This document shows positions 44,782-51,405 of a stretch of DNA of 64,000 nt, one piece after another. This DNA comes from an uncultured Latescibacterota bacterium (lineage in GTDB: Bacteria > Latescibacterota > UBA2968 > UBA8231). The notes under the pieces were generated by a model. That model had not been told where the DNA came from. It was given only the letters and a program-made list of their open reading frames with translations, and searched no databases. The translations under genes were made by a program, and so were the position numbers. The DNA lies in NCBI GenBank assembly GCA_958295495.1, contig OY282352.1, positions 1,860,001 to 1,924,000 on the forward strand, in the 5' to 3' direction. Within the stretch, counting starts at the first letter, position 1, and each line of letters starts with the position of its first letter.

Positions 44782-44938
44782 AGAGTGTGGCGGCCAGACG
44801 GTGGGATCTTGAAACGCAAGTGAGATCCTCAAACGAGGCGGTGTGGGGAGGTAGTTTTGAAGATCTCAACAACCCGAAAAGGGAAATCCGAGCTTCGCGG
44901 ATCAGGATTTTGGCCACGCTAGCGGACCGCCACACTCT
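44782..44938 (-). ncRNA. Structured RNA of unknown class (about 160-200 nt)
   Basis: A 12-bp closing stem (AGAGTGTGGCGG at 44782-44793 with CCGCCACACTCT at 44927-44938) encloses about six small hairpins: on the minus strand CCGC/GUGG, GAUCCG/CGGAUU, CCC/GGG, a UUGA/UCAA stem, CCUC/GAGG and GGAUCU/AGAUCC. A C-rich segment ACCUCCCCACACC stays largely unpaired and could meet a Shine-Dalgarno sequence. A TTGACA promoter lies upstream and a strong terminator downstream, so it may be an independent sRNA of about 200 nt or an attenuating leader of the glycosyltransferase operon. It does not match tRNA, tmRNA, SRP or RNase P signatures; 6S RNA cannot be excluded. No protein frame is plausible in it. 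Confidence 0.6.
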
Positions 44939-44949
44939 ATTTAGAACCT

Positions 44950-44978
44950 AAATTACACACGCTAGATTGTGTTGTCAA
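44950..44978 (-). promoter_or_regulatory. Sigma70 promoter of the structured RNA
   Basis: On the minus strand TTGACA (44973-44978) and TAATTT (44950-44955) are 17 bases apart. The start would be near 44943, five bases before the closing stem of the RNA. It is back to back with the promoter of the XRE gene. Confidence 0.65.
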
Positions 44979-45015
44979 GTAGAAAAACACATGCACAGAA
45001 AACCACAGCGAGGTC

Positions 45016-45044
45016 TTGCACACTTACCAGTGTGTGCATATATT
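45016..45044 (+). promoter_or_regulatory. Promoter with operator dyad for the XRE regulator
   Basis: TTGCAC (45016-45021), 17 bases, TATATT (45039-45044) form the promoter. A dyad TGCACAC (45017-45023) / GTGTGCA (45032-45038) overlaps the -35 and the spacer, so a bound regulator would block it. Autoregulation by the gene product is the simplest reading. Confidence 0.65.
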
Positions 45045-45085
45045 AATGGAAAAGTATGGTTGAAAATAGTTCAGAGGAATCGCGA

Positions 45086-45619
45086 ATGCAGTTTGCAGAA
45101 ATGATTAAGGAGGCCCGGCTACAAGCCCACCTGAGCCAGCAGGGATTGGCCAAGCAACTCGTGACGGCGCGAAGGCCCAAGGGCGTATGGGCAACCTATA
45201 TAGGACAAATTGAGAAGGGGGAGAAGGTTCCTTCCGACGAAGTATGTATCAAGTTGGCCGAGGTATTGGAACTTGACTCTAACAGAGTGTTGATCGCTGC
45301 TTATAAGGCGAAGGCGGGCTCGGCGGAAGGACGTGCGCTCTATAGCAAGATGATGCGCTTGATGTCGGACCCGGTAGTCAATAAGCTCCTGTCTAGCGAA
45401 GAGCCTTTGGATCCAGCCCTCTTAGAAGTACTCTCCAACCCAGAAATCGCGGCTCTATTCGGGGATCAACCGTGGTTAGAGGCAGTTGCCCGGGCGCACA
45501 AGAAACAGCAGGAACGCGATGTGTTGGGCCTGCTCTCTCTAGTAGATGTGATGGACGACAAACAGTGGAGAATGATAATGGGCATTATAGACACTTGGGG
45601 CTTAGAGCGGCCTGATTGA
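45086..45619 (+). CDS. XRE-family HTH regulator with an unfamiliar C-terminal domain
   Basis: A 177-residue protein with an HTH at residues 1-65 (FAEMIKEARLQAHLSQQGLA, TYIGQIEKGEKVPSDEV). The C-terminal 100 residues are helical (LLSSEEPLDPALLEVLSNPE, LLSLVDVMDDKQWRMIMGII) and could be for dimerisation or ligand binding. ATG 45086 is chosen over 45056 because AGAGGA lies seven bases upstream. The promoter contains a dyad typical of self-repression, and the gene is divergent from the structured RNA and glycosyltransferase operon, which it may control. Confidence 0.8.
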   Translation: MQFAEMIKEARLQAHLSQQGLAKQLVTARRPKGVWATYIGQIEKGEKVPSDEVCIKLAEVLELDSNRVLIAAYKAKAGSAEGRALYSKMMRLMSDPVVNKLLSSEEPLDPALLEVLSNPEIAALFGDQPWLEAVARAHKKQQERDVLGLLSLVDVMDDKQWRMIMGIIDTWGLERPD

Positions 45620-45692
45620 GGAGGCAGTTCCGCTTGGGAGGATTAGGGGAACCATCGACGAAAAAGTTAATGTCTGATGGAGAGCGAAGGAG

Positions 45693-46217
45693 TTAGAAGT
45701 CGGGTAATTTATACTCGCCGCGCTCAATGGCTTGCTCTAACTCTTGGTGGAAGGTGCTGTCTAAATGGGAAGTGATTTTCCAACCACTGGAATCGCGAAG
45801 AAAATAAAAAAATGGCGAAGCGCGCTCATCGCCTAGCGTTGAGGAATCGAAGAGTAAGTACCCTATGCGCTCGTTGATGATGCGCTCTTCGGCGATTTCT
45901 CGACGCAGATGAGCCTTTATCTCGGCTGGTGTCTTTTGCCGCCATCGTTCGACAAAGCCGTGACGATCTTCTCCCTCCATTTGCGAAGAATTGAAACATT
46001 CCCCAAGCAGGTCAAAGTCGCTGTTTTCTAGCGCATATTTATAGGTCTGGAAGGTCTGGGTCGGGTGGGAGAAGCGTTGATCTACTTCTTCGCTCTGGCA
46101 GCCGTGAAAGATGAAAAGGGCGATGCAAAGGAAGGGTTGTAAGACCATAGTGTGCAGCGCACGGATTAGTATCTTGAGCAACGTCAACGACTTGGTAGGA
46201 GCTATGTCTGCGTCCAT
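45693..46217 (-). CDS. Putative small lipoprotein, function unknown
   Basis: Up to 174 residues. A hydrophobic stretch VLQPFLCIALFIFHGC ends in a lipobox-like HGC near residue 40, so the true start may be internal (for example ATG 46148), giving a standard lipoprotein signal. The mature part resembles DUF4878/NTF2-like folds in its layout (FQTYKYALENSDFDLLGECF, RRE, WKITSHLDSTF), that is a small helical-beta protein with a final tryptophan strand. No function can be given. It follows the DUF151 nuclease gene by 12 bases. Confidence 0.6.
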   Translation of the reverse strand: MDADIAPTKSLTLLKILIRALHTMVLQPFLCIALFIFHGCQSEEVDQRFSHPTQTFQTYKYALENSDFDLLGECFNSSQMEGEDRHGFVERWRQKTPAEIKAHLRREIAEERIINERIGYLLFDSSTLGDERASPFFYFLRDSSGWKITSHLDSTFHQELEQAIERGEYKLPDF

Positions 46218-46229
46218 CGAGATTGGGCT

Positions 46230-46925
46230 TCAGCGCTTGGCTTTATTAACGAGCAATTCGATGGCGTCGCGTAGTCGGGCAGCTTCTTCGTATTCTTCGC
46301 AAATAACGGCCTGCTGTAGCTGGTGCTGAAGCAGGCTGAGTTCATCTCTCTCTTTTTCGGGGGGCCGTTGAGGTTCGGCTTCTTCGGCGTTCCGCTTCGG
46401 TGGGCGGATGTTGGCCGTCTCTGCTTCTGTATTGAGCGATTTAGAAATCTGCGCTTCAAACTCGTAGAAGCGGTTCAAGGTGTGTTCAACATCCAAGTCG
46501 GTTTCCAAGGGCTCCAAGCCCACCTTATTGAGCAACGTATGAGAAACATAGACAGGCGAATCAGTGCGCAAGGCCAAAGCAATTGCGTCGCTGGGACGTG
46601 CGTCGATGTCTTTTATTGTGTGATTCTTCTCAATGACGACCCTCGCGTAGTAAATTGAGCGGTGCACGTTGTGAATGACAACTTGGCGCACATTTATCGC
46701 AAGGTAGTTGACCATAGAAGAGAGCAAGTCGTAGGAAATCGGGCGTATAGGTCCATCGTTTTCTAGCCGCATCCGAATGGCGGCGGCCTCAAATTCGCCA
46801 ATGGGGATGGGCAAGAGCCGCGGCAGTTCACCTTCCTTCTCGCTCAACCATACCAAGGGCCTGTCCTCGCGCAAGTAGGGACTAACCTTGACCACGGTCA
46901 TCTCAACTAAAGAGGTATCACTCAT
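46230..46925 (-). CDS. Bifunctional nuclease family protein (DUF151) with UvrB/UvrC motif
   Basis: A 231-residue protein. The BFN/DUF151 domain (about 5-150) shows LLPIPIGEFEAAAIRMRL, RPISYDLLSSMV, and IDARPSDAIALALRTDSPVYV, close to the signature of the family known for DNase and RNase activity in plants and Thermotoga. A coiled UVR motif at the end (LQQAVICEEYEEAARLRDAI) could bind UvrB/C-like partners. The ATG overlaps the stop of the upstream homologue by one base (TAATG). Confidence 0.85.
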   Translation of the reverse strand: MSDTSLVEMTVVKVSPYLREDRPLVWLSEKEGELPRLLPIPIGEFEAAAIRMRLENDGPIRPISYDLLSSMVNYLAINVRQVVIHNVHRSIYYARVVIEKNHTIKDIDARPSDAIALALRTDSPVYVSHTLLNKVGLEPLETDLDVEHTLNRFYEFEAQISKSLNTEAETANIRPPKRNAEEAEPQRPPEKERDELSLLQHQLQQAVICEEYEEAARLRDAIELLVNKAKR

Positions 46926-47542
46926 TAATCATCCCTGTTGAGACGGCTAATCTCGTCGCGAAGCCGCGCTGCCTCCTCGTAGATTTCTTCGGCAACAGCT
47001 TGGCTCATGCGTCTTTTGAGTTGTTCTAGTTGGTTGACGGCTGGTGGGGCGATGATGGGATGATCTTCATGCGGTGTAGCCACGGGTTCGGCGAGAGCTT
47101 CAACTCCTGCCTTAACCCATTCGTCATCGTCAGAACGCACACAGCCCACCTCTTTGAGGATCTTGACGGCGGCGTAGATAGGGGCACGAAAGCGCAAGGC
47201 TAGGGCAATTGCATCGCTGGGACGTGCGTCGAAAGTATGGGTATTGCCCTCGTCGTCGATGAGGTGAATCTCGGCGTAGTACGTTCTCTCGCGTAAGTTA
47301 AAGTCAGTGATTTCGACCCGGTCTACCCGAGCGTCAACGTTGGCGAGAATCTGATGGGCTAGGTCGTAGCTGATGGGACGCACGGGTTGTCGCTTGCTGT
47401 GGGCCATAGAAATGGCTGCCGCCTCAAAGCGGCCAATGACAATGTGAAGATAATAGTTGCCCTCGACTTCTTTGAGTACTACTTCAGGGTATAAAGATTG
47501 AGATTTGCTGCCTAAGACTTCCTCGACTTCCATCAGAACCAT
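46925..47542 (-). CDS. Bifunctional nuclease family protein (DUF151) with UvrB/UvrC motif, second copy
   Basis: A 205-residue paralogue of the next gene with the same layout: LHIVIGRFEAAAISMA, RPISYDLAHQIL, FDARPSDAIALALRFRAPIY and a C-terminal UVR helix pair (RRMSQAVAEEIYEEAARLRD). ATG 47542 is used since the longer frame to 47752 overlaps ccmD and has no family content. The pair is translationally linked and lies just downstream of the ccm genes. Confidence 0.84.
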   Translation of the reverse strand: MVLMEVEEVLGSKSQSLYPEVVLKEVEGNYYLHIVIGRFEAAAISMAHSKRQPVRPISYDLAHQILANVDARVDRVEITDFNLRERTYYAEIHLIDDEGNTHTFDARPSDAIALALRFRAPIYAAVKILKEVGCVRSDDDEWVKAGVEALAEPVATPHEDHPIIAPPAVNQLEQLKRRMSQAVAEEIYEEAARLRDEISRLNRDD

Positions 47543-47613
47543 AGCGGTACACTGCGATTTAGTGGGCCATTGTCGATTGACGTGTGAAATATAATACGAC
47601 TTCAAAGTAGGTG

Positions 47614-47793
47614 TCAACCAACTCGTGCCTCCTGGCCATCCGGCAAATCGCCTTCTTTGTTCCCCAACTGCAGCTCGAGTTCTGCAAGTTGGCGGCCTAG
47701 TTCCTCGGTGCGCCGGTTTAGGCGCACCAAATAGGTAAAAAGCACGATCCACACGGCCGCGAAGGCGGCAAATAAGTAGTGGAGATTGTCCAT
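47614..47793 (-). CDS. ccmD: CcmD-like small heme exporter protein
   Basis: A 59-residue protein: MDNLHYLFAAFAAVWIVLF is one transmembrane helix, then TYLVRLNRRTEELGRQLAEL, a basic-to-amphipathic cytoplasmic tail. This is the CcmD pattern, and it starts six bases after the ccmC stop. CcmD stabilises the CcmABC-holoCcmE complex. Confidence 0.85.
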   Translation of the reverse strand: MDNLHYLFAAFAAVWIVLFTYLVRLNRRTEELGRQLAELELQLGNKEGDLPDGQEARVG

Positions 47794-47799
47794 AGGCTC

Positions 47800-48471
47800 T
47801 TACGTTTCGTCAATTAGTTTTTGCCGCAGGAGTGCCACGGCTTTTTCGATGCGGGCTAGCTCTATGCGTTGCGCTAGGAGGCGAAAGAGCAGCAGGAAGA
47901 AAGCTGCGTAGCAGATCCATTTGGTGTATTGCATTGTCGGCTCAAGCTCTACGTTGCGCGGCGGGTGTAGCTGTTGGTCGGCAGCCCACAGATCGACAGC
48001 ATAGTACACCAAAGGAACGTTGGCGAAGGCGAGAATGCCCAGTACTGCACTAATGCGCTGTACTGGGGTAGAGTAAGCCCCATATCCTCGCACCATTAGG
48101 TAGGCCACGTAGATGGTGAAAATAATCAGCATTGAGGTTAGGCGCGGCTCCCATCGCCAGTAAACCCCCCAGATGGGTTTGGCCCACAAGGGCCCAGTGA
48201 TCAGCACAATCAACGCAAAGATCACGCCCAATTCGGCAGAGCATAGTGCTAGGCGATCCCACTTGTCCTCGCGAGTGCGCAGATACTGTACACTGCCGAC
48301 TAATACAAGAAAAAAGGCCAGAAACGAAGAAAACGCTGCCGGCACGTGAAAATAGAAGATTCGCTGGACAATCCCCATTTCTTTTTCAGTGGGGACCCAC
48401 AGAAAAATCGCGCCCAAGGCGACGAGCATGACTACGAAAACTAAACAGGAGAATGGGACCGAGCGCATCAT
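47800..48471 (-). CDS. ccmC: Heme exporter protein CcmC
   Basis: A 223-residue six-helix membrane protein that transfers heme to CcmE. The heme-handling tryptophan-rich WWD region reads IWGVYWRWEPRLTSMLII, and conserved periplasmic histidines (FYFHVPAAF, AADQQLHPP) are present. Its start overlaps the ccmB stop (ATGA). Length is typical. Confidence 0.92.
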   Translation of the reverse strand: MMRSVPFSCLVFVVMLVALGAIFLWVPTEKEMGIVQRIFYFHVPAAFSSFLAFFLVLVGSVQYLRTREDKWDRLALCSAELGVIFALIVLITGPLWAKPIWGVYWRWEPRLTSMLIIFTIYVAYLMVRGYGAYSTPVQRISAVLGILAFANVPLVYYAVDLWAADQQLHPPRNVELEPTMQYTKWICYAAFFLLLFRLLAQRIELARIEKAVALLRQKLIDET

Positions 48472-49145
48472 TCCTCAATTGCGTATTCAAAAAGCATTAG
48501 CGAGAGCACTGTGAAAACTACCGCGTACACTCCCAACATTTGCAGGTGCGAGAAGAGCTTTTCGCAACAGTCATTGGCCAGCACTAGCCCCGTTGCCTCC
48601 ACGCAGGAAATCAACGCCGGCAAGATCATGGGCAAGAGCAAAAGCGGCAGCAGTAGCTCGCGCAAGCGCATGTTATGCGACAGTGCGGCAAAGAGCGTGC
48701 CCACCGACGCCATACAAGCCGATCCTAGGACAAAGACGGCCAGCAGAGGGAGCAAGAAGAAACTCAGGGACAGATTAAAGAAGAGGGCGAAAAAGGGCAA
48801 ACTCAGCAATTCGACCGCTAAAAGAAAAACAAAATTGCCCAGCATTTTGCCTAGATAGATGGCACCGCGGTCTCCCGGTGCTAACAGCAGCGCGTCGAGC
48901 GCGTCGTTGTCGCGTTCATCGGCAAAAGAGCGGCTCAGGCTCAGCAGGCTGGCGAAGACATAAGACGACCAGAGTGTACCTGGCCCAATCTCGCGTAGAG
49001 CGGCCCCGCCTAGATCGAAGGAAAAGTTGAATACCAGCAACATCAACAGTATAAAGAAGACCATCGGGCTGAGACGTGCCTTAGTGCGCCACTCGGCCTG
49101 TAGATCCTTGTGCAGTATCGCCAGCGCACGTCGTAAAAAGCTCAT
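48468..49145 (-). CDS. ccmB: Heme exporter membrane protein CcmB
   Basis: A 225-residue ABC permease with six helices, starting LRRALAILHKDLQAEWRTK and containing FADERDNDALDALLLAPGDR, the CcmB signature. It pairs with CcmA and CcmC to release holo-CcmE. It overlaps both neighbours by four bases. Confidence 0.91.
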   Translation of the reverse strand: MSFLRRALAILHKDLQAEWRTKARLSPMVFFILLMLLVFNFSFDLGGAALREIGPGTLWSSYVFASLLSLSRSFADERDNDALDALLLAPGDRGAIYLGKMLGNFVFLLAVELLSLPFFALFFNLSLSFFLLPLLAVFVLGSACMASVGTLFAALSHNMRLRELLLPLLLLPMILPALISCVEATGLVLANDCCEKLFSHLQMLGVYAVVFTVLSLMLFEYAIEE

Positions 49146-49858
49146 GGGTCGGCGTCGAGATAGGGCGCGCAGAGCCTGCGCAGTCGGGCCAGATCATCCG
49201 TCAGGACTTGGTCCAAGCGCCATTGTCCGCGCTCGATCACCAGCAGGCGGTCCACTAGACCATCGGCTTCGTCGAGGCGATGAGTTACCAAGACGCAGGT
49301 GCAGCCCTCTTGTCGAAGGCGGTGCAAGAGGCGGTGCAATGCAGCGCTGGCACCGGTGTCGAGGCCGGTAAACGGCTCGTCAAGCAAGAGAATAGAGGGA
49401 GAATGCAGGATAGCACGGGCAATCGCCAGACGCTGCTTCATACCGCGAGAGAACGAACCCACGCGCTGGTTGGGCCGCTCATTCAGACCAACAGCCGTTA
49501 AGGCCGTAGCGAGCCGTTCGTCTGGGTCGTCCAATCCATAGAGTTGGGCGAAGAAGCGCAAGTTCTCTCTCGCCGTCAGTTCGTCGTAGAGCAAGGTCTG
49601 ATGCGAGAGCAGGCCGATCTTCGCCCGTGCCTCGGGGGTGCGTTGGGGATCGCGACCGCCGATCCTCACCCTCCCCTCCGAAGGTCGGCAGAGGCCGGCC
49701 ATCAGCCGCAGCAAGGTACTCTTGCCCGCGCCATTGGCACCAACGAGCAGCACCGCTTGACCTCGCGGTATAACCAGATCGGTGGGATGCAGGGCTGTGC
49801 GGGTGCCGAAGCGCTTGGCAGCTCCCTCTAGGACGATTGCGTCGTTTCCACCCATCAC
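49142..49858 (-). CDS. ccmA: Heme exporter ATP-binding protein CcmA
   Basis: A 238-residue ABC ATPase: Walker A GANGAGKSTLL, signature FSRGMKQRLAIAR, Walker B LLLDEPFTGLD and THRLDEADG with the switch histidine. The ATP hydrolysis releases heme-loaded CcmE from CcmC. The start overlaps the upstream gene stop as ATGA. Confidence 0.9.
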   Translation of the reverse strand: MMGGNDAIVLEGAAKRFGTRTALHPTDLVIPRGQAVLLVGANGAGKSTLLRLMAGLCRPSEGRVRIGGRDPQRTPEARAKIGLLSHQTLLYDELTARENLRFFAQLYGLDDPDERLATALTAVGLNERPNQRVGSFSRGMKQRLAIARAILHSPSILLLDEPFTGLDTGASAALHRLLHRLRQEGCTCVLVTHRLDEADGLVDRLLVIERGQWRLDQVLTDDLARLRRLCAPYLDADP

Positions 49859-50928
49859 ACTTCAAGTGCTTGGGTCAGGGCAACAGCTTCGCGCATCAGA
49901 TGCGCCCGCTGGTCAATGTAATGCGGATCTTCGGGCCGACCAGCAAAAGAATCGTCGAGCCGAGCGAGTTCCTCAATGAGATGCTGCCGCCGTTCCAGTG
50001 CGCGGGCGCGATCGGTGCTTGAGTATTGTCGGCTCAATGCCAGCGCGACACCACCGGCGAGGAATGCGCCTGCCAGCGCGGCCCATTTGAGCGACCAACG
50101 CAGCGCGGGGGCGAGGGGTAAGGGGATCGCCACCTGCTGGCTTGGCTGTAGGTTCTCTATGGCAATCTTTTGGTACTGACGGCCGTGCTGCTCAATAATA
50201 CCTAGGTCGATAAAGGATGGTTTGATCTCAATGGAAGGGGGGTTGAGAAAAATCTCCAAGCGGTCGGTAGGATAGATCGCCTGATGCACATAGGGGCTGG
50301 CGAATTTACGGGCGTCGAGATGAAAAGAAAAGCTCCGTTGCGAGCGGCCTGGAGGCAGGGGTTGGTTGTCGAAGAAACGGCCTTCCTCGGCTTGGTGAAG
50401 CAGACCCGAGTGGCTTTGGAGGTTAAAGAGGCCCGTTGGCAAGGCCAATTCGGTCACTTGGCGCTCACGCCCGTCGCCGCTGCCTGAGTACGTGCGCTCT
50501 AGGGTGTTGTGAATTTGCAGGAGCTGGATACACTCAATCGCGTTCTCGCGTAGCGAGAAAAAGAGATGATGAGTACCGATTCGGATACCGGAGGGATCAT
50601 CGGTTTTTTCGTAAACCTCGAGGATGATCTGTTGTTGTGCGCCGACCTCAAGGGTCGAAGAGAAGTAGGGGATGCTGTCGTAGAAGGCGGCTAGTCCGAA
50701 GTGGAGTCCGTCTTGTAGGAAAGGGCCGGCAAAAGAGAAGTGCCCCTCGGCGTCGGTCTCCTTGCGCAGCATCTCGAGAATCTGTCCGTCTTGGCGGACG
50801 TAGAAGGCCACGGGGATACCCGGGATTCGCGCTTGGGTGAAGGGGTTGAGTACATAACCGTTGATCGCCGCGCCCCACAGATCGGAAGCGCAAAGGACGA
50901 TTGCGGCGCAAAGCGAGCGCAAAACCAT
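49855..50928 (-). CDS. Unfamiliar ccm-linked membrane protein with carboxypeptidase-regulatory-like domain
   Basis: A 357-residue exported protein. After a signal peptide (VLRSLCAAIVLCASDLWGAA) a transthyretin-like/CarboxypepD-regulatory domain begins (INGYVLNPFTQARIPGIPVAF, TDAEGHFSFAG). A beta-rich part follows, then a transmembrane helix near 280-300 (WAALAGAFLAGGVALAL) and a C-terminal charged helical tail of about 50 residues with a CcmI-like layout. It lies between the CcmI-like gene and ccmA with four-base overlap, so a role in cytochrome c maturation (apocytochrome handling) is suggested by position only. Confidence 0.7.
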   Translation of the reverse strand: MVLRSLCAAIVLCASDLWGAAINGYVLNPFTQARIPGIPVAFYVRQDGQILEMLRKETDAEGHFSFAGPFLQDGLHFGLAAFYDSIPYFSSTLEVGAQQQIILEVYEKTDDPSGIRIGTHHLFFSLRENAIECIQLLQIHNTLERTYSGSGDGRERQVTELALPTGLFNLQSHSGLLHQAEEGRFFDNQPLPPGRSQRSFSFHLDARKFASPYVHQAIYPTDRLEIFLNPPSIEIKPSFIDLGIIEQHGRQYQKIAIENLQPSQQVAIPLPLAPALRWSLKWAALAGAFLAGGVALALSRQYSSTDRARALERRQHLIEELARLDDSFAGRPEDPHYIDQRAHLMREAVALTQALEV

Positions 50929-50931
50929 GGC

Positions 50932-51369
50932 TCAGCTAGATTCCACTAAAGAGGCCCCGCATTGCGGACAGAACAGATCGCCTTCGCGTCGCAGGGTCCC
51001 GCAGCCGCGGCAACGAGGAACGGCGGTCTTTTGGCGCAGGGCCGAGACCTCCTCCTCTATGCGTCGTTCGAGTTGATAGCTACCCGCGCCGTTGAGCCGA
51101 TCCAACTCGCCTATAATCGCCAGCGTCTCAGCCTCCAACTCGGCGAAGAAGCGCTGAAAGTCCTCTGCGGACACTTTACCGAGCTCGCGGTCAAGCTCCA
51201 ACTCGACGATCTCGCCCAAGAGCTGCTCCTTGCGCTCAAAGAGCTGTCGCGTCTGCCCGCTCGCCGCGCCCGCCCGCCCGCCCGTTAGGAGGGGATGTCC
51301 CAGATAGAGCAACAGCCCCAATAGCAGAGCGACTGAACACAATATGGGTAAGAGTCCCATCGCATTCAT
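50932..51369 (-). CDS. CcmI-like membrane protein with zinc ribbon
   Basis: A 145-residue protein: one N-terminal helix (LLPILCSVALLLGLLLYLG), a coiled segment (KEQLLGEIVELELDRELGKV followed by SAEDFQRFFAEL) and a C-terminal zinc ribbon with CRGCG and CPQCG. The coiled part resembles the N-terminal region of CcmI/CycH, the apocytochrome chaperone; TPR repeats are absent. Position between ccmF and the ccmA group supports a role in handling apocytochrome c. Confidence 0.68.
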   Translation of the reverse strand: MNAMGLLPILCSVALLLGLLLYLGHPLLTGGRAGAASGQTRQLFERKEQLLGEIVELELDRELGKVSAEDFQRFFAELEAETLAIIGELDRLNGAGSYQLERRIEEEVSALRQKTAVPRCRGCGTLRREGDLFCPQCGASLVESS

Positions 51370-51405
51370 TTAAGGCCCGCGCAGGCCCGCGTCTGTTCGG
51401 TCGAA

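Noticed and set aside
44782..44938. Assignment of the structured RNA as tmRNA, SRP RNA or RNase P RNA
   Set aside because: Length and conserved sequences do not fit: no tRNA-like ends with tag frame, no GGAAGCAGCC SRP loop, no RNase P core. 6S RNA remains possible but the many small hairpins do not resemble its single long bubble stem.
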